The notes beneath the pieces are model-generated. The model had not been told where the DNA came from. It searched no databases and saw only the letters and a list, made by a program, of their open reading frames with translations. Positions 1 to 9,965 of a stretch of 64,000 bases of DNA are shown in pieces (position 1 is the stretch's first letter; every line of letters begins with the position of its first letter). Where the stretch lies: contig NZ_BAAAEP010000004.1 in assembly GCF_039523075.1 (NCBI RefSeq), forward strand, positions 50,757 through 114,756, given 5' to 3'. A program made the translations under genes and the position numbers. Source of the DNA: Caenispirillum bisanense. GTDB lineage: Bacteria > Pseudomonadota > Alphaproteobacteria > Rhodospirillales > Rhodospirillaceae.

Positions 1-2125
<2,125 letters not shown>

Positions 2126-2220
2126 GATGCTGACCGTGTCCCCCGGGGATGCCAGCGGCGCCCCGGACGGTCGGTGGCGCCGCACGATGTGTTGAACTGT
2201 CTGAAAGGCAGGCGGCGCGC

Positions 2221-2736
2221 TTACGGTTCGGTGCGCGCCGGTCCGACGTGAAGATGGACGCTGCCGGCGCCGTGGCGGGTGAGGATGTCGCGCGCCGTCT
2301 GCTCCAGGCCCTCGGCGGCGCTGACGTCCACCCACAGGGCGACGGCGCCGGCCGCCAGTTCGCGGGCGAATTCGTCGGTGTCCGGCAGCGAGGTCACTTC
2401 CTCCACCAGATCGCGCACGGCGGCGATGCCGACGCCGGCGCCCACCAGGGCGGCGATGGCGGCGCCGGTCGGGCCGGAGGCGAGCGCGATCAGGCCGGCG
2501 CCCACCAGCGGCACCTCATAGCGCCACTCGGTCAGCACCAGCACCAGGCGCTCGCGGAACGACTGGCCGGAGGGGTCGCGCACGTCGATGGACTCGTGGC
2601 TGGTCAGCAGCGACAGGTCGGTGCGGTCGAACCCGGCCGCGCGCAGCTCCCGGATGGTCTTTTCCAGGCTGTCGCGGTCGGCGAACAGGCCGACCACTTC
2701 ACGGTGTTCGGACGCGGTGGGCGTGGTGTCGGACAA
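2221..2736 (-). CDS. General stress protein 17M-like protein with a glycine-rich hydrophobic middle
   Basis: A 171-residue protein. Its N-terminal part (EVVGLFADRDSLEKTIRELR near residues 12-31) matches the general stress protein 17M-like domain. The middle (about 80-125) is hydrophobic and rich in Gly and Ala, like a glycine-zipper membrane segment. The C-terminal part (ALWVDVSAAEGLEQTARDIL) resembles the second half of this family. I chose the TTG start giving LSDTTPTASEHRE because homology begins there; an ATG much further upstream (2847) would run through the divergent mutS control region. Function is unknown beyond an expected link to stress. It is divergent from mutS. No EcfG-type GGAAC motif was found upstream. 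Confidence 0.72.
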   Translation of the reverse strand: MSDTTPTASEHREVVGLFADRDSLEKTIRELRAAGFDRTDLSLLTSHESIDVRDPSGQSFRERLVLVLTEWRYEVPLVGAGLIALASGPTGAAIAALVGAGVGIAAVRDLVEEVTSLPDTDEFARELAAGAVALWVDVSAAEGLEQTARDILTRHGAGSVHLHVGPARTEP

Positions 2737-2761
2737 GGAGATCGTTTCCCGTAGGCTTGGG

Positions 2762-2771
2762 GTTTCGAAAC
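2762..2771. promoter_or_regulatory. Perfect 10-bp palindrome in the divergent stress protein/mutS region
   Basis: GTTTCGAAAC is a perfect inverted repeat lying between the two divergent starts. It could be an operator for either gene, but it is short and could arise by chance. No known regulator is assigned. Confidence 0.25.
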
Positions 2772-2830
2772 AAAACTGCGGGCGCGTATTCTGCCCCACA
2801 GGGCCCTTCATGCCTAGCCCCGCGTGAGGG

Positions 2831-2836
2831 TATAAC
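2831..2836 (+). promoter_or_regulatory. Possible -10 element of mutS
   Basis: TATAAC matches the sigma-70 -10 consensus at five of six positions and is one of the few AT-rich hexamers here, about 52 bases before the GTG start. No convincing -35 hexamer sits at 16-18 bases, so the call is tentative. Confidence 0.33.
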
Positions 2837-2888
2837 GGCCCGGTCACGTCTTTCGCCCCACCGTATCCCAGCCGAAGCCGGAGCCCCC

Positions 2889-5633
2889 GTGTCCCTGACC
2901 GCAGGCAGCCCGACCCCCGCCCCCGACACCGCCGCCGACGACCTGGGTGATGCCGCCCTCGACGGCGCCACGCCGATGATGGCGCAGTACCTGGCGATCA
3001 AGCGCGAGCATGCCGACTGCGTGCTGTTCTACCGCATGGGCGATTTCTACGAGCTGTTCTTCGACGATGCCGTCAAGGCCGCCGAGGCCCTGGACATCGC
3101 GCTGACCAAGCGCGGCAAGCACCTGGGCGAGGACATTCCCATGTGCGGCGTGCCGGTGCATTCGCACGAGGCGTACCTGTCCAAGCTCATCCGCAAGGGC
3201 TTCAAGGTCGCCGTGTGCGAGCAGATGGAAGACCCGGCGGAGGCCCGCAAGCGCGGCGGCAAGGCGCTGGTGCGGCGGGAGGCGGTGCGCATCGTCACCC
3301 CCGGCACCCTGACCGAGGACAGCCTGCTCGATGCCCGTCGCCACAATTATCTGGCGGCGGTGGCCGATGCCGGCGGCGCGCTCGGGCTTGCGTGGCTGGA
3401 TGTCTCCACCGGCGCCTTCACCTGCCAGCCGGTGGCGGAGGCGACGGTCGCCGCCGCCCTCGCCCGCCTCGCCCCGGGCGAGCTGCTGGCACCCGACCGC
3501 CTGTTGCAGCGCGAGGGCCTGTTCGAGGTCTTCGCCGAGTACAAGGACCGCCTCTCCCCCCTGCCGTCCGCCCGCTTCGACAGCACCAATGCCGCGCGGC
3601 GGCTGGAGGCGCTCTATGGCGTCAAGGCGCTGGATGCCTTCGGCGGCTTCTCGCGGGCCGAGATCGCGGCGGCCGGCACCCTGGTCGACTATGTGGAGCT
3701 GACCCAGAAGGGCAAGCTGCCGCGCATCGGCGCCCTGCGCCAGCTGGCGGCCGGCGCGGTGATGGAGATCGACGCCGCCACCCGCCGCAACCTGGAACTG
3801 GCCGAGACCCTGACCGGCGAGCGCAAGGGCTCGCTGCTGGCGGTCATCGACCGCACCGTCACCGGCGCCGGCGCCCGCCTGCTGGCCGCCCATCTGGCGG
3901 CGCCGCTGACCGATCCGGCGGCGGTGGCGGCGCTGCTGCCGGTGCTGCTGCGCTTCGTCGAGGCCGGCCGGGTGCGCGACGACGTGCGCGAGCGCCTGCG
4001 CCGCTGCCCCGACGTGGAGCGGGCGCTGACCCGCCTGTCGCTTGGCCGCGGCGGCCCCCGCGACCTCGCCAACGTGCGCGATGCCCTGGATCAGGTGCCG
4101 GGCCTGCGAGTGGCCATCACCGAAAGCGGCTTCGCCAGCGTACCCAAGGGGCTGGCGGAAACCTGCCGCCGCCTCGGCCGTCACGATGTGGTGGTGGAGC
4201 GGCTGACGCGGGCGCTGGCGCCCGACCTGCCGCTGCTCGCCCGCGACGGCGGCTTCATCGCCGCCGGCTATCATCCGCAGCTGGACGAGCTGCGGTCCCT
4301 GCGCGACGAAAGCCGCCGCCTCATCGCCGGGCTGCAGCAGACGTATATAGAGGCGACCGGCATCGCCTCGCTGAAGGTGAAGCACAACAACGTGCTCGGC
4401 TATTTCCTGGAGATGCCGGCCAAGCAGGGCGAGAAGCTGCTGGCCGACAAGGACGGCCCCTTCATCCACCGCCAGACCATGGCCAACGCGGTGCGCTTCA
4501 CCACCGTCGACCTGTCGGAGCTGGAGGACAGGATCCGCGGCGCCGCCGACAAGGCGCTGGCCCTGGAACTGGAGCTGTTCGCCGATTTGGTGCGCGAGGT
4601 GCTGGACCGCGCCGCCGACATCGCCGCCGCCGCCGAGGCGCTGGCCGAACTGGACGTCCACGCCGGGCTGGCCGAACTGGCGGCGGATCAGCGCTACACC
4701 CGGCCGGAGGTGGAGGACGGCACCGCCTTCCTCATCCGTGGCGGCCGCCATCCGGTGGTGGAGGCGGCGCTTGCCCGCGCCAGCGAAGGCCCCTTCGTCG
4801 CCAACGACTGCGACCTCTCGGCCGAGCAGCGGCTGTGGCTCATCACCGGCCCCAACATGGCCGGTAAGTCCACCTTCCTGCGGCAGAACGCGCTGATTGC
4901 CATCCTCGCCCAGATGGGCAGCTTCGTGCCGGCCGACAGCGCCCGCATCGGCGTGGTCGACCGCCTGTTCTCCCGCGTCGGCGCCGCCGACGACCTGGCG
5001 CGCGGCCGCTCCACCTTCATGGTGGAGATGGTGGAGACCGCCGCCATCCTGAACCAGGCGACCGAGCGCAGCCTCGTGATCCTGGACGAGATCGGCCGCG
5101 GCACCGCCACCTTCGACGGCCTTTCCATCGCCTGGGCGACGGTGGAGAACCTGCACGAGGTCAACCGCTGCCGCGCCCTGTTCGCCACCCACTACCACGA
5201 GCTGACGGCCCTGACCGCCCGGCTGGCCCGCCTGTCGTGCCATTCCATGCGCATCAAGGAATGGCAGGGCGAGGTGGTGTTCCTGCACGAGGTGGCGCCG
5301 GGGGCCGCCGACCGGTCCTACGGCATCCACGTCGCCAAGCTGGCCGGGCTGCCGCCGGCGGTGATCGCGCGGGCGGAAGAGGTGCTGGCGACCCTGGAGT
5401 CGGGCGAGCAGTCCTCGGCCATCACCCGCCTCGCCGACGACCTGCCGCTGTTCGCCGCCGCCGCCCGCAAAAGCGACCCGGCCCCGCCCGCCGGCGCCTC
5501 CACCGCTGCCGCCGCCGCCGCCGCGTCCGCCGGTCCGTCGCCGGTGGAGGCGGAACTGGCCGCCATCAACCCCGACGACCTGACCCCTCGGGCGGCGCTG
5601 GAGGCGCTGTACCGGCTGAAGGGGCTGCTGTAG
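2889..5633 (+). CDS. mutS: DNA mismatch repair protein MutS
   Basis: Recognises base mismatches and small loops and recruits MutL. It has 914 residues, normal for alphaproteobacterial MutS. The mismatch-reading motif F-Y-E is at residues 53-55 within YRMGDFYELF. The ABC-type ATPase has Walker A GPNMAGKST at about 654-662, a DEIGRG Walker B region and the THYHEL switch. The C-terminus carries an Ala/Pro-rich linker (about 855-885) before a short conserved helical end (TPRAALEALYRLKGLL). The GTG start is preceded by GGAG with five bases of spacing; an upstream in-frame ATG at 2757 would add 44 residues with no resemblance to MutS and lacks a ribosome site. Divergent from the stress protein gene. 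Confidence 0.98.
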   Translation: MSLTAGSPTPAPDTAADDLGDAALDGATPMMAQYLAIKREHADCVLFYRMGDFYELFFDDAVKAAEALDIALTKRGKHLGEDIPMCGVPVHSHEAYLSKLIRKGFKVAVCEQMEDPAEARKRGGKALVRREAVRIVTPGTLTEDSLLDARRHNYLAAVADAGGALGLAWLDVSTGAFTCQPVAEATVAAALARLAPGELLAPDRLLQREGLFEVFAEYKDRLSPLPSARFDSTNAARRLEALYGVKALDAFGGFSRAEIAAAGTLVDYVELTQKGKLPRIGALRQLAAGAVMEIDAATRRNLELAETLTGERKGSLLAVIDRTVTGAGARLLAAHLAAPLTDPAAVAALLPVLLRFVEAGRVRDDVRERLRRCPDVERALTRLSLGRGGPRDLANVRDALDQVPGLRVAITESGFASVPKGLAETCRRLGRHDVVVERLTRALAPDLPLLARDGGFIAAGYHPQLDELRSLRDESRRLIAGLQQTYIEATGIASLKVKHNNVLGYFLEMPAKQGEKLLADKDGPFIHRQTMANAVRFTTVDLSELEDRIRGAADKALALELELFADLVREVLDRAADIAAAAEALAELDVHAGLAELAADQRYTRPEVEDGTAFLIRGGRHPVVEAALARASEGPFVANDCDLSAEQRLWLITGPNMAGKSTFLRQNALIAILAQMGSFVPADSARIGVVDRLFSRVGAADDLARGRSTFMVEMVETAAILNQATERSLVILDEIGRGTATFDGLSIAWATVENLHEVNRCRALFATHYHELTALTARLARLSCHSMRIKEWQGEVVFLHEVAPGAADRSYGIHVAKLAGLPPAVIARAEEVLATLESGEQSSAITRLADDLPLFAAAARKSDPAPPAGASTAAAAAAASAGPSPVEAELAAINPDDLTPRAALEALYRLKGLL

Positions 5634-5645
5634 CGGCGGCTTTTG

Positions 5646-5664
5646 CCCGGCAGGATTTGCCGGG
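5646..5664 (+). terminator. Hairpin after mutS
   Basis: CCCGGCA and TGCCGGG form a 7-bp stem with a GGATT loop starting 13 bases after the mutS stop. There is no U-run after it, so it may be a weak or Rho-assisted end, or a 3' stabilising structure. Confidence 0.35.
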
Positions 5665-5768
5665 GCGGCGGCGGGCGGCAGCCTGCGGCGGGGAAAGCGG
5701 CGGAAACCGGCGGGCGGCGAGTTGGACTCGCGTTTGCATAGGCCAGGGCGCAGCAGAGGGATACGCCC

Positions 5769-6944
5769 ATGACCACCGTCGCCAACGCTCCGCTCGTCAT
5801 CGACAACATCCGCCCCGGCGGTGCCGGTACGGGCGCGCCTGCCAACCAGGCGGCGAAGGGCGATGACGAGGTCTCGTTCTGGGACTTCGTGGACATCATC
5901 AACCCGCTGCAGCACCTGCCCATCATCTCCACCATCTACCGCGAGATCACCGGCGACACCATCAAGCCGCTGGCGCGCGTTGCCGGCGGGGCGCTGTTCG
6001 GCGGTGCCATCGGCGCCGCCGTGGCGGTGGTGACCGAAGTGGTGGAGGAAGCCGCCGGCCTCAACAACGGCGAGACGCTGCTGTCGCTGTTCAAGGGCGA
6101 CGACGCCGCGCCGGCCGAGGGCGAGACCCAGCTTGCCGCCGCCGAGGCGGGCAAGGCCGGCGAAGGGGCCGGCAGCGCCGCCCTGCCGGCGTCCGCCGCC
6201 GCCCTGGCCTCGGCCATAGCGGCCGCGCCGGCGCAGCAGGCTCCGGCCGCCGCCGCCGCTGCCACTGCTGCCCCCGCCGCCGCCACCACCACCGTGGCCG
6301 GCGATGACGCCCGCTTCTTCCCCATGGCGCAGACCGCCGGCGTGGGGGCGAGCGCCGCCAACGCCAACTTCATGCCCATCCGCGGCAGCGACTTCCGCAA
6401 TTCCGACGGCCTCGCCCGCATGCCGGCGCCGGAGAAGCGCCCCGCCGGTCTGGCCCCGCGCGCCCATGACCATGCCATGGTCGGCATGGCGCCGGCGCCG
6501 CGCCCGGCCTCCGCCGCCCTGGTGGCCCAGCAGGCCGACGATGGCGCCCAGTACCTGACGGTGCCGACCAAGGCCCAGATGGCCGCCGCCGAAACCGGCG
6601 CCGCCGTTTCCCAGGCCACCGCCGACGATGCCGTGCTGCGCTCGCTGCAGGCCCAGGGTCTGCAGGCCGAAGCCGCCAAGCATCCCATGCTGCAGGCCGC
6701 CCTGCGGCCGACCGCCGCCGCTGCCGCCGCCGCCGCCTCCCCGGCGGTGCCGGCCGCTGCCGCCGTCACTGGCGTGCGCGGCTTCTCCACCGCCGCCGAC
6801 TCCCTGGCGGCTGCCGAGGCGGCGGGGGGTGCCGAGGGTGGCGTTCAGGAGGTGCCGGGCTGGTTCGACGGCGCTATGATGAAGGCGCTGGACCGCTATC
6901 AGCAGACCGGCCGCCTGACCACCGGTGCCGCCGCCGGCGCCTGA
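5769..6944 (+). CDS. Conserved Ala-rich protein of unknown function
   Basis: A 391-residue protein in two parts. The N-terminal part (about 30-105) looks folded, with the block FWDFVDIINPLQHLPIIST followed by IYREITGD and a Gly/Ala-rich hydrophobic stretch that could be one membrane segment. The rest (about 110-370) is low-complexity Ala/Pro with scattered charged blocks, and ends in GWFDGAMMKALDRYQQTGR, a short amphipathic tail. I recall similar FWDF...INPLQHLP proteins in other Rhodospirillales without a known role. The start has AGAGGGA upstream. It stands alone between mutS and the L,D-transpeptidase. A surface or membrane-anchored protein with a disordered tail is possible, but no function is assigned. 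Confidence 0.8.
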   Translation: MTTVANAPLVIDNIRPGGAGTGAPANQAAKGDDEVSFWDFVDIINPLQHLPIISTIYREITGDTIKPLARVAGGALFGGAIGAAVAVVTEVVEEAAGLNNGETLLSLFKGDDAAPAEGETQLAAAEAGKAGEGAGSAALPASAAALASAIAAAPAQQAPAAAAAATAAPAAATTTVAGDDARFFPMAQTAGVGASAANANFMPIRGSDFRNSDGLARMPAPEKRPAGLAPRAHDHAMVGMAPAPRPASAALVAQQADDGAQYLTVPTKAQMAAAETGAAVSQATADDAVLRSLQAQGLQAEAAKHPMLQAALRPTAAAAAAAASPAVPAAAAVTGVRGFSTAADSLAAAEAAGGAEGGVQEVPGWFDGAMMKALDRYQQTGRLTTGAAAGA

Positions 6945-6979
6945 GCCGCCGCCCGCCGCACCACCGCCCCTGAGGGACC

Positions 6980-7483
6980 GTGGACCTGATCGTCGACCCT
7001 GCCGCCGGCGAGCTGATCGCCGGCCCCCGCCGCTATCGCTGCGCCCTCGGCAAGGGCGGCATCGTCGCTGACAAGCGGGAGGGGGACGGCGGCACGCCGG
7101 TCGGCCGTTTCCCGCTGCGGCAGGTGTTCTACCGCCCCGACCGCCTGCCGGCGCCGCCGGCCACCGCCCTGCCGGTGCAGGCCATCGCGCCCGCCGACGG
7201 CTGGTGCGACGCGCCGGACGATCCCGCCTACAACCGCCCCGTCACCCTGCCCTACCCCGCCAGCGCCGAAGCGATGTGGCGGGAGGATGCGGTCTACGAC
7301 GTGGTGGTGGTGCTCGGCCACAACGACGATCCGCCGGTGCCGGGGCTCGGCAGCTGCATCTTCCTGCATGTGGCGCGGCCGGGCTACGCCCCCACCGAGG
7401 GCTGCGTCGCCCTCGCCCTGCCCGACCTGCTGGCGGTGCTGGCGGAGTGCCGGCCGGGCGACTGCCTCAGCGTGCCTTGTTGA
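6980..7483 (+). CDS. L,D-transpeptidase (YkuD) family protein
   Basis: A 167-residue protein of the YkuD fold, a cysteine transpeptidase family acting on peptidoglycan stem peptides. The catalytic segment HVARPGYAPTEGCVAL near residues 131-146 holds the conserved His and the Gly-Cys pair. RCALGKGGI and GGTPVGRFPL near the N-terminus are typical of this small variant. There is no obvious signal peptide, which is common in this subgroup and leaves the site of action open. The GTG start follows GAGGGACC. Its 3' end overlaps the convergent ankyrin gene by 17 bases. Confidence 0.88.
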   Translation: MDLIVDPAAGELIAGPRRYRCALGKGGIVADKREGDGGTPVGRFPLRQVFYRPDRLPAPPATALPVQAIAPADGWCDAPDDPAYNRPVTLPYPASAEAMWREDAVYDVVVVLGHNDDPPVPGLGSCIFLHVARPGYAPTEGCVALALPDLLAVLAECRPGDCLSVPC

Positions 7484-8039
7484 GTTCCGCCGTCACCTGA
7501 GACGCCCGCGCCCCGCCGGCCCAGCCGAAGGCGTCGCGGCCGGTGTAGTCGGACAGGCGCGGGTCGCCGCCGGCCTGGACCAGCAGCCGCACCACGTTGA
7601 CATGGCCGTTGCGGGCCGCCGCCATCAGCGGCGTGACGCCCTGGCGGTTCTGGGTGTTGGGCTTGGCGCCGCCGGCCAGCAGGCGTTCGACGACGGCACC
7701 ATGGCCGATCTCCGCCGCCCAATAGAGGGCGGTGTTGCCGAGGCGGTCCGGCGCCTCGACGCGGGCGCCGTGCTGCAGCAGCTGGCCGATCATCTCCGGC
7801 CGGTTGGTGCGGGCCGCTACCACCAGCAGCGGCTGGCCCTCGTTGTCGGTGGCGCCGGGATTGCCGCCGCCGAGCAGGTAGGAGGTCAGCCCCTGGGCGT
7901 TGCCGTCGCGGATGTTCTCCACCACCTCCTTCTCGAAGCGGATGGTCATGTTGGCGGCGGCCGGCAGCGGCGCCAGCAGGAACACGGCGGCCAGCACGGC
8001 GGCGATGGCGGCGGTGACGGTGGGCAGCGGACGCGGCAT
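7467..8039 (-). CDS. Secreted ankyrin-repeat protein
   Basis: A 190-residue protein with an N-terminal signal peptide (MPRPLPTV, then a hydrophobic core, cut probably after PAAAN at about residue 30). Four ankyrin-type repeats of about 33 residues follow. The clearest are QPLLVVAARTNRPEMIGQLL, LGNTALYWAAEIGHGAVVER and VTPLMAAARNGHVNVVRLL. It is presumably periplasmic and protein-binding; the partner is unknown. I took the ATG right before the signal peptide; a longer start would put about 30 Arg-rich residues in front. It may follow cobK on the same strand, 22 bases downstream. Confidence 0.85.
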   Translation of the reverse strand: MPRPLPTVTAAIAAVLAAVFLLAPLPAAANMTIRFEKEVVENIRDGNAQGLTSYLLGGGNPGATDNEGQPLLVVAARTNRPEMIGQLLQHGARVEAPDRLGNTALYWAAEIGHGAVVERLLAGGAKPNTQNRQGVTPLMAAARNGHVNVVRLLVQAGGDPRLSDYTGRDAFGWAGGARASQVTAELNKAR

Positions 8040-8061
8040 GGCTCTCGTTTCCCCTGTGGCC

Positions 8062-8859
8062 TTACGACTCTTGTGCCGGCGGATTGTCCGACCGCGCCCC
8101 GATGCGGTCAAGCCACTCCAGCACCGCACCGACGTCCTCCACCGCCGGACCCGGCTCCGGCGGCGGCCGGCGGATCATCACCACCGGCAGGCCGAGGGCG
8201 CGGGCGGCGACGAGCTTGGCGTCGGTGGCGCCGCCGCCGCTCGCCTTGGTGACCACGGCGTCGATGCGGTGGCGGCGCAGCAGATCGGTTTCCGCTTCGG
8301 CGTCGAAGGGGCCGCGGCCGGTGACGACGGTGCAGCCGGGCAGCGGCGGCTGCGGCGGGGCGGCGATCATCCGCACCACGAAGGCGATGCCCGGCAGCGC
8401 CGCGAAGGGGGCGAGGTCGGCGGTGCCGAGGGTCAGCAGCACCCGCGTCGCCAGCCCCGGCAGGGCGGCGGCGGCCTCGGCGGCGGTATCCGCCATCAGC
8501 CAGCGGTCGCCCGGCTGCGGTTGCCACTCCGGCCGCCGCAGGCAGAGGCGCGGCACCCCGGCGGCGTCGCAGGCGAGGCGGGCATTCCGGCTGATGGCGG
8601 CGGCGAAGGGGTGGGTGGCGACGATCACCGCCGTCACCGCCTCCGCCCGCAGGAAGGCCGCTAGCCCCTCCGCCCCGCCGCAGCCGCCGCTGCGCACCCG
8701 GCCGGGCGGCAGGCGGGCCGGAGTGGTGCGGCCGGCGAGGGAATAGGTGACGGCAAGACGGTCGCCGAAGCGTTCCGCCACCGCCGCCGCCAGGGCCGCC
8801 GCCACATCCTCGCCGCCGAGGATCAGCAGGTGGGGCGCGGGCCGCTCAGGGTCCGGCAC
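8062..8859 (-). CDS. cobK: Precorrin-6A / cobalt-precorrin-6A reductase
   Basis: NADPH- or NADH-dependent reduction of the corrin ring precursor in cobalamin synthesis (CobK/CbiJ family), in the cytoplasm. It has 265 residues, near the family norm of about 250. LILGGEDVAAALA at the N-terminus is the dinucleotide-binding loop, VIVATHPFAAAIS the next conserved block, and VVTKASGGGATDAKLVAARALGLPVV the family C-terminal signature. It overlaps the end of cbiD by 14 bases, so the two are translationally coupled. Whether the substrate carries cobalt cannot be told from this gene alone. Confidence 0.93.
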   Translation of the reverse strand: MPDPERPAPHLLILGGEDVAAALAAAVAERFGDRLAVTYSLAGRTTPARLPPGRVRSGGCGGAEGLAAFLRAEAVTAVIVATHPFAAAISRNARLACDAAGVPRLCLRRPEWQPQPGDRWLMADTAAEAAAALPGLATRVLLTLGTADLAPFAALPGIAFVVRMIAAPPQPPLPGCTVVTGRGPFDAEAETDLLRRHRIDAVVTKASGGGATDAKLVAARALGLPVVMIRRPPPEPGPAVEDVGAVLEWLDRIGARSDNPPAQES

Positions 8860-9931
8860 GGCCGACCTCCCGCCCCTGGCGGTCGAAGGCGATCACCTCC
8901 ACCGCCACATGGCCGGCGACCACCGCCAGCGCCACTTCGCGGGCGCGGCGGCACAGCAGGTCGGCGAAGGGCCGCTCCAGCCCGGCGTCGCGGGCGATGT
9001 CCAGCACCGCCAGGGCGGTCACCGCCTGCCCGGCCGCCGCCACCGCCGCCGGCGGTGCCCCCAGGTCGGCCAGCACCGCCGCCAGCGCCGTCTGGTTCAC
9101 CCGGCTGCGGCTGGAGTGCAGGTCCATGTTGCCGTCGGCCAGCTTGCTGATCTTGGCGAGGCCGCCGGCCAGGGTCAGGCGCTCCACCGGGTGGCGGCGC
9201 AGGTATTTCAGCACCGCGCCGGCGAAGTCGCCCATGTCGATCAGCGCCTCCTCCGGCACCGGATAGAGGCGGCGGGCGGCGGTTTCCGAGGTATTGCCGG
9301 TGGCCGCCAGCAGGTGGGCGCAGCCGGCGGCGCGGGCGACGTCGATGCCGCGGTGGATGCTGTGGATCCAGGCGGCGCAGGAATAGGGCACCACCACCCC
9401 GGTCGTCCCCAGCACCGACAGGCCGCCGACGATGCCGAGGCGGGGGTTCATGGTCTTCTGCGCCAAGGCCTCGCCGCCGGGAATGCTGACGGTCACCTCG
9501 GCATCCACCGGCCCGCCGGCGGCGGCCAGGGCCAGGTTGTCGGCGATCATGGCGCGCGGGCCGGGATTGATGGCGGGTTCCCCCGGCGGCAGCGGCAGCC
9601 CCGGCTTGGTGACGGTGCCGACGCCGTCCCCGGCGCGGAAGCGCAGGCCGCTGCCCGGCGGCAGCGGGCGCAGGGTGACGACGATCTCGGCGCCGTGGGT
9701 GACGTCGGGGTCGTCGCCGGCATCCTTGATGACCGAGGCGGTGGCGCTGCCGCCGTCGTCGGCAAGGACATGGCGGTTGAGGGCGAAGGCCGGCGTCAGG
9801 CCGCGCGGCAGCACGATCTCCACCGGGTCCGGGAAGGCGCCGGTGCGCAGGGCGGTCAGGCAGGCGCGCGCCGCCGCGGTGGCGCAGGCGCCCGTCGTCC
9901 AGCCTTTGCGGAGGGGGCGGGTGTCGGTCAT
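8846..9931 (-). CDS. cbiD: Cobalt-precorrin-5B C1-methyltransferase CbiD
   Basis: S-adenosylmethionine-dependent methylation of C1 of the corrin ring. It has 361 residues, standard length. The start LRKGWTTGACATAAARA is the typical CbiD opening with the conserved TTG-AC-AAAA block. ATASVIKDAGDDPDVTHG and NPRLGIVGGLSVLGTTGVV are further family blocks. It is the first gene of the cbiD-cobK pair. Use of CbiD rather than CobF marks the corrin C1-methylation variant found in many Rhodospirillales. No cobalamin riboswitch is recognisable in the 34 bases before it, so control may come from further upstream. Confidence 0.95.
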   Translation of the reverse strand: MTDTRPLRKGWTTGACATAAARACLTALRTGAFPDPVEIVLPRGLTPAFALNRHVLADDGGSATASVIKDAGDDPDVTHGAEIVVTLRPLPPGSGLRFRAGDGVGTVTKPGLPLPPGEPAINPGPRAMIADNLALAAAGGPVDAEVTVSIPGGEALAQKTMNPRLGIVGGLSVLGTTGVVVPYSCAAWIHSIHRGIDVARAAGCAHLLAATGNTSETAARRLYPVPEEALIDMGDFAGAVLKYLRRHPVERLTLAGGLAKISKLADGNMDLHSSRSRVNQTALAAVLADLGAPPAAVAAAGQAVTALAVLDIARDAGLERPFADLLCRRAREVALAVVAGHVAVEVIAFDRQGREVGRAGP

Positions 9932-9965
9932 GGGGCGATCCTACACCGCCGCCCCGGCCGCCGCA

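Noticed and set aside
2737..2888. EcfG-type stress promoter for the general stress protein gene
   Set aside because: No GGAAC-N16/17-CGTT pattern occurs on the correct strand in this gap.
2844..6683. A 1279-residue minus-strand frame across mutS and the Ala-rich gene
   Set aside because: Antisense to well-supported genes. Long open antisense frames are normal at this GC level because stop codons are rare; composition is low-complexity Gly/Gln/Arg.
9932..9965. Cobalamin riboswitch before cbiD
   Set aside because: Only 34 bases separate cbiD from the upstream gene, too short for a B12 riboswitch, and no B12-box-like sequence was noticed there or before the exporter gene.
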